DNA of 64,000 nt from Blastocatellia bacterium (GTDB lineage Bacteria > Acidobacteriota > Blastocatellia > Chloracidobacteriales > JADJPF01): the NCBI GenBank assembly GCA_016713405.1, contig JADJPF010000004.1:1-64000 (forward strand), written 5' to 3'. The notes below the pieces were generated by a model that made no database searches, was not told the origin of the DNA, and saw only the letters and a list, made by a program, of their open reading frames with translations. Of the stretch, positions 44,206 through 54,291 are shown piece by piece. How positions within the stretch are numbered: the first letter of the stretch is position 1; every line of letters begins with the position of its first letter. The position numbers and the translations under genes are program-made.

Positions 44206-45435
44206 TTGAGACGAGATGAAACATTACGTTGTTCTTTTTGTGGGAAGACTCAAAATGAGGTTAAAAAACTCATTGCCGGGCCAACAGTATACATTTGCAA
44301 TGAATGTATAGATATCTGTAATGAAATCATTACAGATGATGCAAATCAAGATGCTCAAGCCCACCGTCCAGCCTTGCCTAAACCAACAGAAATCAAAGAA
44401 TTCTTGGATGATTATGTTATAGGTCAAGATGAAACAAAGAAAAAACTTGCTGTATCTGTTTATCAACACTATAAACGTATAGAAATGGTTCGACGACGCA
44501 CTCAAGTAGATGTAGAAATCCAAAAAAGCAATGTTCTTCTAGTTGGCCCAACAGGTACAGGTAAAACCTTACTTGCTCAAACTCTGGCAAGAATGCTTAA
44601 TGTTCCATTTTGTATTGTTGATGCTACCACATTAACCGAAGCTGGTTATGTTGGTGAAGATGTAGAAAACATCATTCTTAAGCTCTTACAGAGTGCTAAT
44701 GGGGACATTGAACGCGCACAACAAGGTATTATCTATATTGATGAAGTAGATAAAATTTGCCGCAAAGATGAAAATCCTTCTATTACTCGAGATGTTTCTG
44801 GTGAAGGTGTACAACAAGCATTACTAAAAATCTTAGAAGGCACTGTAGCTAATGTTCCTCCTCAAGGTGGTCGTAAACATCCACATCAAGAGTTTTTCCC
44901 TGTAGATACTACTAATATTTTATTTATATGTGGTGGGGCTTTTGTTGGCCTTGATAAAGTTATCGAACGTCGTATAGGTAAGAAAGCTTTAGGTTTTCAC
45001 GCTAAGGTGGAAAATAGATTTTCTCGTTCAACCAATATTTTAGAACAATCACAACCAGAAGATTTAATAAAATATGGGTTAATTCCAGAATTTGTTGGAC
45101 GCTTGCCAGTTATAGGTACTTTGCATGAGTTAGACGAAGCTGCAATGATAGAAATTCTTACCAAGCCAAAAAATGCTTTGGTAAAACAATATCAAAAGCA
45201 ATTTGAATGGGATAATGTTAAATTAAGATTTACAGATGATGCTTTGCAAACAGTAGCTAGACAAGCCTGCGAGCGTAAAGTAGGCGCACGAGGTTTGCGA
45301 ATGATTTTGGAAGAGCTAATGTTAGAAGCAATGTATTCTCTTCCATCACAAAAGAAAGTAAAAGAATTTGTGGTAACTCGTGAAATGGTGGAAAACCATA
45401 GAGCTAATTTCCCTGTACTAGAAAAAGCAGGTTAG
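44206..45435 (+). CDS. clpX: ATP-dependent Clp protease ATP-binding subunit ClpX
   Basis: A 409-residue AAA+ unfoldase. The N-terminal zinc-binding domain has Cys9, Cys12, Cys31 and Cys34. Walker A GPTGTGKT is at 114-121, Walker B IIYIDEVDKI, the pore loop contains AGYVGEDVEN, and RYGLIPEFVGRLPV-type sequence (KYGLIPEFVGRLPVIG) carries the ClpX signature. The start is a TTG (44206) placed 8 bases after GGAG; no in-frame ATG exists before the zinc finger. Confidence 0.96.
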   Translation: MRRDETLRCSFCGKTQNEVKKLIAGPTVYICNECIDICNEIITDDANQDAQAHRPALPKPTEIKEFLDDYVIGQDETKKKLAVSVYQHYKRIEMVRRRTQVDVEIQKSNVLLVGPTGTGKTLLAQTLARMLNVPFCIVDATTLTEAGYVGEDVENIILKLLQSANGDIERAQQGIIYIDEVDKICRKDENPSITRDVSGEGVQQALLKILEGTVANVPPQGGRKHPHQEFFPVDTTNILFICGGAFVGLDKVIERRIGKKALGFHAKVENRFSRSTNILEQSQPEDLIKYGLIPEFVGRLPVIGTLHELDEAAMIEILTKPKNALVKQYQKQFEWDNVKLRFTDDALQTVARQACERKVGARGLRMILEELMLEAMYSLPSQKKVKEFVVTREMVENHRANFPVLEKAG

Positions 45436-45494
45436 TTAGTAAAATTTAACAGTTAGCAAAAATTTTTTGCTTTTGATATAAAGGTAATAAAGCT

Positions 45495-47921
45495 ATGCAA
45501 GAATTTCATGACGGTATGCCAGACGACGTTGTTCGCTATCCTATGGTTCCTATCCGTGACGTTGTTGTCTTTCCTTATACAGTAGTACGTTTTAAGATTG
45601 GTCGCCATCCTTCAGTCGTTGCACTACAAAAAGCTTTAGCAACAGATAGAATAATCTTTTTAGCAACACAACATGACGCTACTTTAGAAGAGCCTAATCC
45701 AGGCGATGTTTACCGAGTTGGTACACTCGCGCGTATTGCTCAACACCTACAACTAGCTGATGGAAATATCAAAGTCCAAGTAGAAGGGCTAGAACGTGCT
45801 AAAGCAATTAGAATAGATGAGGATGATGATTACTGGCAAGCTGTTATACGTCGAACTAACCAACCAACAGAGCGTAGCCCAAGAATAAATGCTTTGGTAG
45901 GCAGATTAACTTCTTTAATTGATCAATTTGTAAGACAAAACCCAGAAAATGTTGATAATTTGCATAGTGATTTACAAATAGACGATCCTTCCCGTTTAGC
46001 TGATACAGTAGCTAGCCACCTAAAAATTAATGTTGAAGATAAACAAGGTGTGCTAGAAATTTTTCCATTACATGAAAGATTAATTCGGCTAATTGAAATT
46101 GTAGAAATAGAGTTAGATAAATTGCAATTAGACCGTTCCATTCAAGGGCGAGTTAAAAAGCAAATGGAAAAAGCCCAAAAAGAGTATTATCTAAATGAAA
46201 AAATTAAGGCTATAAATAAAGAATTAGGTCGTAGAGATGAAAAAGCAGAACTAGAAGAGCTAAAGAAAAAGATTGAGGCGTCTGGCATGTCTACAGATGC
46301 TTATAACAAGGCTATGACAGAACTAAAGCGGCTAGAGCAAATGCCGCCTATGTCGGCTGAATCTGCTGTTTCACGTAATTATTTAGATTGGCTTTTGGCT
46401 GTACCTTGGAAAGAAACTTCTGCTGAAGTTAGAGATGTAAAACATGCTGAGGATGTTTTAGAAGCTGATCATTATGGACTAGAAAAGATTAAAGAACGCA
46501 TTTTAGAATTTTTAGCAATCCGCCAATTAGTACAAAATCCAAAGGGATCAATACTTTGTTTTGTTGGGCCTCCGGGAGTTGGAAAAACTTCCCTTGGACG
46601 TTCAATTGCTCGTGCTACAGGCCGCAAATTTGTTCGCCTTTCTTTAGGTGGTGTACGAGATGAAGCAGAAATTCGAGGTCATCGACGTACTTATATAGGT
46701 GCTTTACCAGGTCAAATTATTCAAATGATGAAAAAAGCTGGTACTGTTAACCCCTTAATGCTACTAGATGAAATTGATAAATTAGGCATGGATTTTCGAG
46801 GCGACCCATCTTCAGCACTACTTGAAGTCTTGGATCCTGAGCAAAATAATACTTTTCAAGATCATTACTTAGATGTAGAGTATGATCTTTCAAAAGTAAT
46901 GTTTATTGCTACGGCTAATGTACTGCATACAATTCCTGCTGCTTTGCAAGATCGTTTAGAAATAATTCGTCTTTCTGGTTATACAGAACAAGAAAAAACA
47001 GAAATTGCTAAGCGTTATCTTGTACCTAAACAACTAGAAGCAAATGGTTTAGATAAAGAAAAAATAGTATTTGGTGATGAGGCTATTTCAGCTTTAATTC
47101 AAAATTATACTCGTGAAGCAGGTGTAAGAAGTTTAGAAAGAGAAATTTCTTCCCTTTGTCGTAAAGTTGCCCGTAAGTATGTGATTTTAAGTGATAAAGA
47201 AAAAGAAGTATTCTCAGAAACTCTTACAGGAGAATCTGTCCGCAATTATTTGGGCCCAATAAAATTCCGTCCACAAATGGCAAATGAACATAATGAAATT
47301 GGTGTTGCAACAGGGCTAGCTTGGACAGAAGTAGGTGGAGATGTACTGCAAATAGAAACTAGTTTAATGCCTGGGCGAGGACAATTAACTCTTACCGGTA
47401 AACTAGGTGAAGTTATGCAAGAATCTATGCGTACAGCTATAAGCTGTGTACGTGCTAGAGCTACTAAATTAGGCATTTCGCCAACATTTTATAAAAAATA
47501 TGATCTTCATATCCATGTACCAGAAGGCGCGATACCCAAAGATGGGCCTTCAGCAGGTATTACAATTGCCACAGCTATAGTTTCAATTCTTAGTAATAGT
47601 CCTGTAAGAAAAGATGTTGCAATGACAGGAGAAATTACCCTTAGAGGAAAAGTGTTAGCTATAGGTGGTGTGAAAGAAAAATTACTGGCCGCCCATCGTG
47701 CTGGTATTAAGACTATTATTATACCTAAGGATAATGAAAAGGATTTGGTTGAAGTGCCAAAAGATGTATTAAGCTCTTTTGATGTTAATTTAGTTGATAA
47801 TTTAGATGAAGTCTTGGAAATTGCTATAGATGAATCTGAGGCTAAAGCATCAACAATGCCTCCTATTTGGGAACAGCAAGATGTTAGTAGTACTACAGGT
47901 TCAAATACTAGTTTAGATTAG
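45495..47921 (+). CDS. lon: ATP-dependent protease Lon
   Basis: An 808-residue LonA protease. N-terminal substrate domain (YPMVPIRDVVVFPYTVVRFKIGR), helical linker, AAA+ domain with Walker A GPPGVGKTSLG, sensor regions and GHRRTYIGALPG, then the protease domain with the catalytic serine in PKDGPSAGITIAT and the lysine in GGVKEKLLAAHRAGIK. It degrades misfolded and regulatory proteins. Followed by engB after only 4 bases, so the two are co-transcribed. Confidence 0.97.
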   Translation: MQEFHDGMPDDVVRYPMVPIRDVVVFPYTVVRFKIGRHPSVVALQKALATDRIIFLATQHDATLEEPNPGDVYRVGTLARIAQHLQLADGNIKVQVEGLERAKAIRIDEDDDYWQAVIRRTNQPTERSPRINALVGRLTSLIDQFVRQNPENVDNLHSDLQIDDPSRLADTVASHLKINVEDKQGVLEIFPLHERLIRLIEIVEIELDKLQLDRSIQGRVKKQMEKAQKEYYLNEKIKAINKELGRRDEKAELEELKKKIEASGMSTDAYNKAMTELKRLEQMPPMSAESAVSRNYLDWLLAVPWKETSAEVRDVKHAEDVLEADHYGLEKIKERILEFLAIRQLVQNPKGSILCFVGPPGVGKTSLGRSIARATGRKFVRLSLGGVRDEAEIRGHRRTYIGALPGQIIQMMKKAGTVNPLMLLDEIDKLGMDFRGDPSSALLEVLDPEQNNTFQDHYLDVEYDLSKVMFIATANVLHTIPAALQDRLEIIRLSGYTEQEKTEIAKRYLVPKQLEANGLDKEKIVFGDEAISALIQNYTREAGVRSLEREISSLCRKVARKYVILSDKEKEVFSETLTGESVRNYLGPIKFRPQMANEHNEIGVATGLAWTEVGGDVLQIETSLMPGRGQLTLTGKLGEVMQESMRTAISCVRARATKLGISPTFYKKYDLHIHVPEGAIPKDGPSAGITIATAIVSILSNSPVRKDVAMTGEITLRGKVLAIGGVKEKLLAAHRAGIKTIIIPKDNEKDLVEVPKDVLSSFDVNLVDNLDEVLEIAIDESEAKASTMPPIWEQQDVSSTTGSNTSLD

Positions 47922-47925
47922 ATTA

Positions 47926-48513
47926 ATGAAAGTTTCTGAAGCAACATTTGTTCGTGGAGCAGTAGATAAAGAAGGTTATCCGCAAGATGGTCGGTTAGAA
48001 GTAGCTTTTATTGGGCGTTCTAATGTTGGCAAATCTAGCTTACTTAATTCTTTACTAGGCAAAAAAAAGCTAGCTCGAACTAGTAATACACCAGGGCGAA
48101 CACAACAAATAAATTTTTTTTTAGTTGATCAAAAATTTTACTTTGTAGATTTGCCTGGTTATGGTTATGCTAGTCTTTCAAAGAAGCAGCGAGCAGAATT
48201 AGCAGAGTTAATAGAAAAATATCTTGCACAAAGAAAAGAGCTTGTGTTAACTATATTGCTAATTGACTCTAGACATTTACCAACAGAATTAGATTTACAG
48301 GTAAAAACATGGCTTGAGCATCTTGGTAGGCCATACCTAACAGTTTTAACCAAATCAGATAAATTATCAAATAATCAGTTACGTAACCAAATTAGTAAAA
48401 TTAAGCTTGCTTTAGCTACAGAAGAAGTAATTGCTTACTCAACATTAACGAATTTTGGCAAAGACTCTCTTTGGAAAGCAATTTTAGCTCGGCTCTCAGA
48501 TGAAAAGCTTTAG
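47926..48513 (+). CDS. engB: Ribosome-biogenesis GTPase EngB (YsxC/YihA)
   Basis: A 195-residue small GTPase involved in large-subunit ribosome assembly. G1 GRSNVGKSSLLNSL, G2 NTPGRTQQINFF, G3 DLPGYGYA, G4 TKSDKL and G5 near YSTLTNFG are all in order. Position directly after lon is conserved in many bacteria. ATG start with no strong ribosome site, consistent with coupling to lon. Confidence 0.95.
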   Translation: MKVSEATFVRGAVDKEGYPQDGRLEVAFIGRSNVGKSSLLNSLLGKKKLARTSNTPGRTQQINFFLVDQKFYFVDLPGYGYASLSKKQRAELAELIEKYLAQRKELVLTILLIDSRHLPTELDLQVKTWLEHLGRPYLTVLTKSDKLSNNQLRNQISKIKLALATEEVIAYSTLTNFGKDSLWKAILARLSDEKL

Positions 48514-48696
48514 TATATGAATTAAATTAATTTATACAAGTTTTTCTTCTTAGCTTATCTGGGGCAGTAGAGGTTGTTTTGTTAATCTGCTCTAAAATCA
48601 TAAAACAATCCCAAATAATTAAGTGTTCTAATTTATTGTTAGTCAATAATTTATACTAACAGTAGATTTGGTTAACACAGTAAAAGTGTAACAACT

Positions 48697-50046
48697 GTGA
48701 ATACAAATACTTCATCAAAAATGTCAAATAGAGGTAATCGCAAAAATATTAACGCATCTGTAGAGGAACAAATAGATAGTCAAGCTCATAGTGGGTTGCT
48801 GGATATATCAACATTAAAGGAAATGAATATTTCCAAACTAACCCATATAGCTAAAGAACTAGATGTACCTGGAGCAACAGGAATGCGTAAGCAAGAACTT
48901 ATATTTAAGATCTTGCAAGCGCAGACAGAAAAATCAGGTTTAATCTTTTCTGAAGGTGTTTTGGAATGTCTTCCAGATGGATTTGGATTTCTTCGCGCTC
49001 CAGACTATAACTATTTGCCAGGCCCCGATGATATTTATGTTTCACCTTCTCAAATTCGTAAATTTGATTTGCGAACCGGAGATACCATTTCTGGTCAAAT
49101 TCGTCCGCCAAAAGAAGGTGAGCGATATTTTGCTTTAATCAAAGTTGAAGCAATTAATTTTGAGCCTCCAGAATCAAGACGTGATAAGGTATTTTTTGAT
49201 AACTTAACACCTCTTTATCCTTCTGAACGCTTAAAAATGGAATTAGCACCAGATAATTTATCTGCTCGTGTGATAGACCTGATTACTCCTATAGGTAAAG
49301 GTCAGCGGGGTTTAATTGTTTCTCCTCCACGTACAGGTAAAACCATGTTGTTACAAACAATTGCTAACTCTATTACTAGAAATCATCCTGAAGTAACATT
49401 AATTGTTTTACTAATAGATGAGCGTCCAGAGGAAGTTACCGATATGCAACGCTCGGTTCAAGGGGAAGTAATTAGCTCTACCTTTGATGAACCTGCTACA
49501 CGTCACGTTCAAGTTGCTGATATGGTAATTGAAAAAGCAAAAAGACTAGTTGAACATGGAAGAGATGTTGTTATTTTGCTAGATTCCATTACCCGACTAG
49601 CACGCGCTCATAACGCTACAGTTCCACCTTCAGGAAAAATTCTTTCAGGCGGTGTTGATGCTAATGCTCTACAAAGACCTAAACGTTTCTTTGGTGCTGC
49701 TAGAAATCTTGAGGAAGGTGGCTCGCTTACCATTATTGCTACAGCCTTGATTGATACAGGCTCTCGTATGGATGATGTAATTTTTGAAGAATTCAAAGGT
49801 ACTGGTAATATGGAAATTCACTTAGAGCGTAAACTAGTAGAAAAACGTATCTTCCCAGCTATTGATATTAATAAGTCTGGAACACGTAAAGAAGAGTTAT
49901 TAATACCTAAAGAGGACTTAAACCGAATCTTTATTTTAAGACGAGTATTAAATCCTTTATCTCCTGTAGAATCTATGGAATTAATTCTTGAACGACTCTC
50001 TAAGTCTAAGTCTAATGCTGAGTTTTTATCTTCAATGAATCAATAA
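48697..50046 (+). CDS. rho: Transcription termination factor Rho
   Basis: A 449-residue hexameric RNA helicase. A basic N-terminal extension of about 35 residues precedes the Rho N domain (LKEMNISKLTHIAKELDVPGATGMRKQELIF), the RNA-binding CSD (EGVLECLPDGFGFLRAPDYNYLPGPDDIYVS), and the ATPase core with Walker A PPRTGKT, LLIDERPEEVTDM, the Q-loop LLDSITRLARAHN and LEEGGSLTI. The GTG start at 48697 lacks a good ribosome site; an ATG at 48721 would remove eight residues. Confidence 0.95.
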   Translation: MNTNTSSKMSNRGNRKNINASVEEQIDSQAHSGLLDISTLKEMNISKLTHIAKELDVPGATGMRKQELIFKILQAQTEKSGLIFSEGVLECLPDGFGFLRAPDYNYLPGPDDIYVSPSQIRKFDLRTGDTISGQIRPPKEGERYFALIKVEAINFEPPESRRDKVFFDNLTPLYPSERLKMELAPDNLSARVIDLITPIGKGQRGLIVSPPRTGKTMLLQTIANSITRNHPEVTLIVLLIDERPEEVTDMQRSVQGEVISSTFDEPATRHVQVADMVIEKAKRLVEHGRDVVILLDSITRLARAHNATVPPSGKILSGGVDANALQRPKRFFGAARNLEEGGSLTIIATALIDTGSRMDDVIFEEFKGTGNMEIHLERKLVEKRIFPAIDINKSGTRKEELLIPKEDLNRIFILRRVLNPLSPVESMELILERLSKSKSNAEFLSSMNQ

Positions 50047-50066
50047 ATTTTTAGGAGAATATTTTA

Positions 50067-50423
50067 ATGAGTCAAGAACAAGTACATAGTAAATTTAAGC
50101 TTTTTGTTGGCAATCATTCTGCTACTAATGAGCTAGCTAAACAGATGGAAGAATTTGTTATTAATTCTAAAGTAGCAGCTAAAAGTATTGGTATTGAATA
50201 TTTAGAAGCAACAAAACAAATAATTATGACACTTGGTTATGCAGAGAATCAGCCCTCGATTCCAGTTAATATAACTTCTGTTAGTTTAGGTAAAGCTGAT
50301 ATTGCTACTGATATTGCTGCACTAGAAAATAAAATGGGGGAAGTTGCTGCGCAACATAAAAACATTATTTGTCATGAACTTTATGTCACAGAAGAACATG
50401 AATTTGTTATGGTTTTTATGTGA
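50067..50423 (+). CDS. Small protein of unknown function after rho
   Basis: A 118-residue soluble protein, not recognised. Mixed alpha/beta (FKLFVGNHSATNELAKQMEE, IGIEYLEATKQIIMTLGY, IICHELYVTEEHEFVMVFM); one cysteine; no signal peptide. The ribosome site TTAGGAGAATA precedes the ATG. It follows rho by 20 bases and ends at a strong terminator, so it is co-transcribed with rho. Confidence 0.75.
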   Translation: MSQEQVHSKFKLFVGNHSATNELAKQMEEFVINSKVAAKSIGIEYLEATKQIIMTLGYAENQPSIPVNITSVSLGKADIATDIAALENKMGEVAAQHKNIICHELYVTEEHEFVMVFM

Positions 50424-50455
50424 AAATGTTGGCTAAAACAAGTATTTATTGTGAA

Positions 50456-50495
50456 AACAACGGGGTTAGTCTATCAACTAACCCCGTTGTTTTTT
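50456..50495. terminator. Strong bidirectional terminator
   Basis: A 14-bp perfect GC-containing stem AACAACGGGGTTAG / CTAACCCCGTTGTT with an 8-base loop and a T run. It ends the rho transcript and overlaps the stop codon of the convergent bshC. Confidence 0.93.
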
Positions 50496-52170
50496 AAATA
50501 TATAAAATTTTGTGAGCAGTAAAATCTAGGTCTAAGTTTTTATAAATTGTATTTGTAAAATCATAGCCATATCTAGCCAAAAAATAATAAATATTTAACT
50601 CTCGTTCTTGAAGATTTTTATTTGGATAAAGTAGAGTAAAGAGCTTTTCAATTTGGCGTACAAGCGTTTCTTCTCGTTTGGCATTGGTATTAATAAAGCG
50701 AGTTTTTAGATGATGTAATTGATAAAAGATTTTTTCTCTTCCTCCTTTTAATGCTTCTGCTAAAGTTGGGTCAACCTTCAATAAATTATCGCTTAATTTA
50801 TCTAGTTGTTGGTTAATCAATAACTCAGTTTCATCAAAAGTAGAAATAGTATTTTTGTCTAAAAGATGTTCAATTACTTGATGTTTAGTGTGTTCCAAAC
50901 CTGCAAAAAGGTCTGTAAAGTTTAACTCCCATTTCTTTAATAAATTATTTTCTCGATTAGGAATAATTGTAAACCCTGCACGTGGAATAATTACAGGAAA
51001 CTCAACAGGAAATAGTGGGTAAATTGCGCTAATTTGAGCAAAATAAGCTACTTCTGCTGGCCCACCTATATAAGCAACCGTAGGAAGTAAATAATCTTGT
51101 ACAATTGGCCGCAATAGTACACTAGGGCTAAATAAAGTAGGATCATTATGTAATTTATCTAGTAATTGATTGCTAGTATAAGTTTGACTACTGTGTTTTA
51201 AGCTAAATTGTTCATCTTGTTGACGTAGAGCTAGACGATGATTATTTTCTAGTAGAAAAAGCGGCACCATATCCAAGCTAGTATGCACTTGGGCGTGATA
51301 GCCAGATTTTTCTAGTATTTGGCTACGATTAACTAAGCTTTGAGCAATTTCTTTTGATTTGTGCAAAACTGTTTCAAAAATAGGACTTGCAATGGGTTTT
51401 AAGTTTTTATCTTGTGCATCTAGCAATACTACACCATAATTAGCAAAAATTTTGGCTAGCAGTCGTGCAAAACCTTCAGCAAAACCTAAGTTGGCAGAGT
51501 AAGAATCTTTTAAATCTTTTATTAGCTCATCAATAAACTCTGATTGTGGAAGACTAGAAAGTAGGGAATTAATATTTTCTATAACTTCTTCTGAAATACG
51601 AAGATTTCCAACAGGTGTTAAGTCTAATTCACCCTGGGCTTGATGAGAAATTGTTGTAAGTTGCCCATCTCGATTAATAACTTTAAAGTGGGAAACTTCC
51701 TTATAGTCATGATCTTCGCTGGCAATCCAAAAAATAGGAATAGCTTTTTGTCCTTCTTTAGAAAGCTCTGTTGCTAATTTAATAGCTGTTAAGGCTTTAT
51801 AAATGGTAAAAAGTGGCCCACTAAATAATCCTGCTTGTTGACCTGTTATTACTGCTACAGTCTCGGACTCGCGTAGTAACTCAATGTTTTTTAGCGTCTT
51901 TTCTCCTGATCCAAAACGCAGGTTTTGTTCTAATAAAGCATTTGCAACTTGCTCACGTTGATAAGAACGTCTGATAAGCTTAGAGGAGGTTTTAAGCAGG
52001 GAATTTAGTAAATTAGTAGAAAAAATAGGTTCTTCTGTGTTGTTTTCTAGTGATGGGTAGAAATTATTTACTTTTTCTGAACAGTAATCTAATAAAAGTT
52101 TAGAAGTATGAGGTATTTGGTTAAAAGGTATTTTAGTTAAAGTTGACAAAGATGTTTGGGATTGATTCAC
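50494..52170 (-). CDS. bshC: Bacillithiol biosynthesis cysteine-adding enzyme BshC
   Basis: A 558-residue cytosolic enzyme of the BshC family, thought to join cysteine to GlcN-malate in the last step of bacillithiol synthesis. Motifs: TGQQAGLFSGPLFTIYKALTAI (the Rossmann-like nucleotide-binding region), FWIASEDHDYKE (HxGH-like region), LRPIVQDYLLPTVAYIGGPAEVAYFAQ and a C-terminal coiled coil (ALKGGREKIFYQLHHLKTRF). Length is usual for the family (about 540). bshA and bshB are not in the window. The start is a GTG at 52170 in this reading. Confidence 0.93.
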   Translation of the reverse strand: MNQSQTSLSTLTKIPFNQIPHTSKLLLDYCSEKVNNFYPSLENNTEEPIFSTNLLNSLLKTSSKLIRRSYQREQVANALLEQNLRFGSGEKTLKNIELLRESETVAVITGQQAGLFSGPLFTIYKALTAIKLATELSKEGQKAIPIFWIASEDHDYKEVSHFKVINRDGQLTTISHQAQGELDLTPVGNLRISEEVIENINSLLSSLPQSEFIDELIKDLKDSYSANLGFAEGFARLLAKIFANYGVVLLDAQDKNLKPIASPIFETVLHKSKEIAQSLVNRSQILEKSGYHAQVHTSLDMVPLFLLENNHRLALRQQDEQFSLKHSSQTYTSNQLLDKLHNDPTLFSPSVLLRPIVQDYLLPTVAYIGGPAEVAYFAQISAIYPLFPVEFPVIIPRAGFTIIPNRENNLLKKWELNFTDLFAGLEHTKHQVIEHLLDKNTISTFDETELLINQQLDKLSDNLLKVDPTLAEALKGGREKIFYQLHHLKTRFINTNAKREETLVRQIEKLFTLLYPNKNLQERELNIYYFLARYGYDFTNTIYKNLDLDFTAHKILYI

Positions 52171-52268
52171 ATTAAATCCTTTGTTGTCGTTAAGTTAAAT
52201 ACTAAAACTTGTGCTGGCTTACGAAAATTTTACTAAAATAGTTTATAGCTTAGGATAAAGCTTAAAGC

Positions 52269-54266
52269 TTATTGTTTGGACTCTTTTTGCTGAAGTTCAG
52301 TTAATAAGTTTAGAAATTCTTCTTTATCACGTATTTGGAAAAAATATGACCAGCCATTATTAAGATTTAAGTAAATTCCTGGTGTAAATAATCCAAGTGT
52401 TAAAGGTAGGCATTTCCATAACCTACGAGAAAGCCAAACACTAGGAAATTTCTGTAGTGACACATCTTTAATAGTGTCTATAGGAATGATTACTGCACGG
52501 TAGGAAAGATATTTTATTGCTATAGCGTTCTTAAATAAAAGTAATTTACTAGGCCAATATGCAAGTAAAGTTATAAATAAAAACACCCCTATCATTCCTA
52601 TCAAAGAATAAATTAGCCATTGCAACCAAAAATTTTCAATTTGAAGAGTAAATTTATAAGCAACAAAATGATAAAGAAGTAAAAATATTTGACCTAAGAT
52701 AATTATTAGCCCAAGAAATCCTAGTAACATCAGTAGACGGACTGCTAAGGACATTTGAAATCGAGCTACATAACGTAAATTACTCATGTTTAATGGTTTT
52801 AACAAATATTGTTTTGTAGCAGCCGTAGAAAGAATTAATAAAAGTGCAACAATTATAAAAATTTGACCTTGGCTTAATGGGGAAATAGAGCTAACTTCTA
52901 GCATCTGACGGTTATTAACTAAATATTGATTTGCAAGTGTTTCTATATCTGTTTTAGTAATTGCTTCAAACACCTTAACTACATCTGGGAAGTCTTTATG
53001 ATGTTGTGTGTTATAGAAACGGTAATTGGCCCAGTTTTCTAAATCTTGAGCTTTACTATTAGTTACTTTTAGTTTACGTATTATTATTGCTTTTTCTGTT
53101 TCAAATTCTTGATCTGTAAGAGTGGCTTTACGCAAGGCTTCAATTTCTTTATCTATAAGCTCACGAGCAAAATTATATTCACTTTCTTTAAGGTTTCCAT
53201 AAATTTGAAGTAATGCTATTGGGCTACGTTGTGCTACTGAAACCCCAAAACCATAAGTAGCTTTTCTATCACCAAAGCGCAAACGATCATTTAAGCGGTT
53301 TTGTAAAAATTGGCTAATAAACATTAAACCTAATAGTTCTTTTTGGCTTAGATTATAGATCTTAAAAGCATTATAGTAAGAAACACTAGGACGAATATCC
53401 CATTTATATTGTTGCCAAAAACGTCCTGGATCAGTTGTTTTAGTTAATAGTTGTGGGGCTGTTCGAGAAGCTAAATTAGCAAATGTAGCATTGACCTGTT
53501 CTAGCATTTTACTACGGTCAATATCGCCAATTATTGTTAAAGTCATAGCTGTTGGAGTGTAATAAGTATCATAAAACTCTTTTAAGTCTTTAGCAGTAAT
53601 TTGATTTAGGCTTTGATAAGGGTAATCATCCCGTGTAGGAAAAGCTTGTTCGCCAAATTCCCGACCCCAAAAGTCTGGTTGTTTTAGCCAAGGGGAACTT
53701 AAGTAATAAACCTTGATCCAGTCAAAAAGCTCTCTTGGTCGCGCACCAACTTCAAGTGCTATTGGTTCGCGCTGACGTTCTACAACTTGTTCATTCATTT
53801 CATGGGGTGAAATAACTTTATAGAGCCAATCTAGTGCAAATGGTGCGTGTTTTTTATTAATTCGCACAAAATAAAAAGTGTGGTCAAAAAAAGTTATTGC
53901 ATTACGAATACCACCTAAATCTTCTATTTCTTTTTTTATTTGCTCTTCTGTTCGACCAAGATGGTCACTAAAAAGCATATGTTCAGTAAAATGTGCTAGT
54001 TCTTCTTTACCAATAGGATCTTGATCTGAGCCGTAAGGAATATTGACGCTAATAGATACGTTAGTATCATTTGGCAGATATTTGTACCAGATTTTTAAGC
54101 CATTAGGTAGAATGATGGTTTCAAAGTTGGCAAAAGGGTTTTCATCCGTTTCTTGCTGGGCTAAAACGGGTGTTGAAAAAGAAATTAACAAAACGATACA
54201 AATAAGAATTTTAAGGTATACTGGCAAAATTACATTTTTAGGGCATTTTGTTAAGGTTGATAACAT
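52269..54266 (-). CDS. Exported M16-family zinc metallopeptidase with C-terminal membrane domain
   Basis: A 665-residue protein. Signal sequence at about 18-37 (LKILICIVLLISFSTPVLAQ). The M16 (pitrilysin/insulinase) N-terminal domain has the inverted zinc motif HFTEH (residues 92-96) and downstream Glu-containing REPIALEVGARP. A second M16 domain follows (YYTPTAMTLTIIGDIDRSKM, FGFGVSVAQ-like region). The last 200 residues have three to four membrane helices and a PH-like cytoplasmic segment (AIAIKYLSYRAVIIPIDTIKDVSL), unusual for M16. ATG 54266 is chosen: AGGT precedes it and a longer frame would run into the upstream gene. Confidence 0.85.
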   Translation of the reverse strand: MLSTLTKCPKNVILPVYLKILICIVLLISFSTPVLAQQETDENPFANFETIILPNGLKIWYKYLPNDTNVSISVNIPYGSDQDPIGKEELAHFTEHMLFSDHLGRTEEQIKKEIEDLGGIRNAITFFDHTFYFVRINKKHAPFALDWLYKVISPHEMNEQVVERQREPIALEVGARPRELFDWIKVYYLSSPWLKQPDFWGREFGEQAFPTRDDYPYQSLNQITAKDLKEFYDTYYTPTAMTLTIIGDIDRSKMLEQVNATFANLASRTAPQLLTKTTDPGRFWQQYKWDIRPSVSYYNAFKIYNLSQKELLGLMFISQFLQNRLNDRLRFGDRKATYGFGVSVAQRSPIALLQIYGNLKESEYNFARELIDKEIEALRKATLTDQEFETEKAIIIRKLKVTNSKAQDLENWANYRFYNTQHHKDFPDVVKVFEAITKTDIETLANQYLVNNRQMLEVSSISPLSQGQIFIIVALLLILSTAATKQYLLKPLNMSNLRYVARFQMSLAVRLLMLLGFLGLIIILGQIFLLLYHFVAYKFTLQIENFWLQWLIYSLIGMIGVFLFITLLAYWPSKLLLFKNAIAIKYLSYRAVIIPIDTIKDVSLQKFPSVWLSRRLWKCLPLTLGLFTPGIYLNLNNGWSYFFQIRDKEEFLNLLTELQQKESKQ

Positions 54267-54291
54267 TATTTTACCTGACGTATTAATGCAG

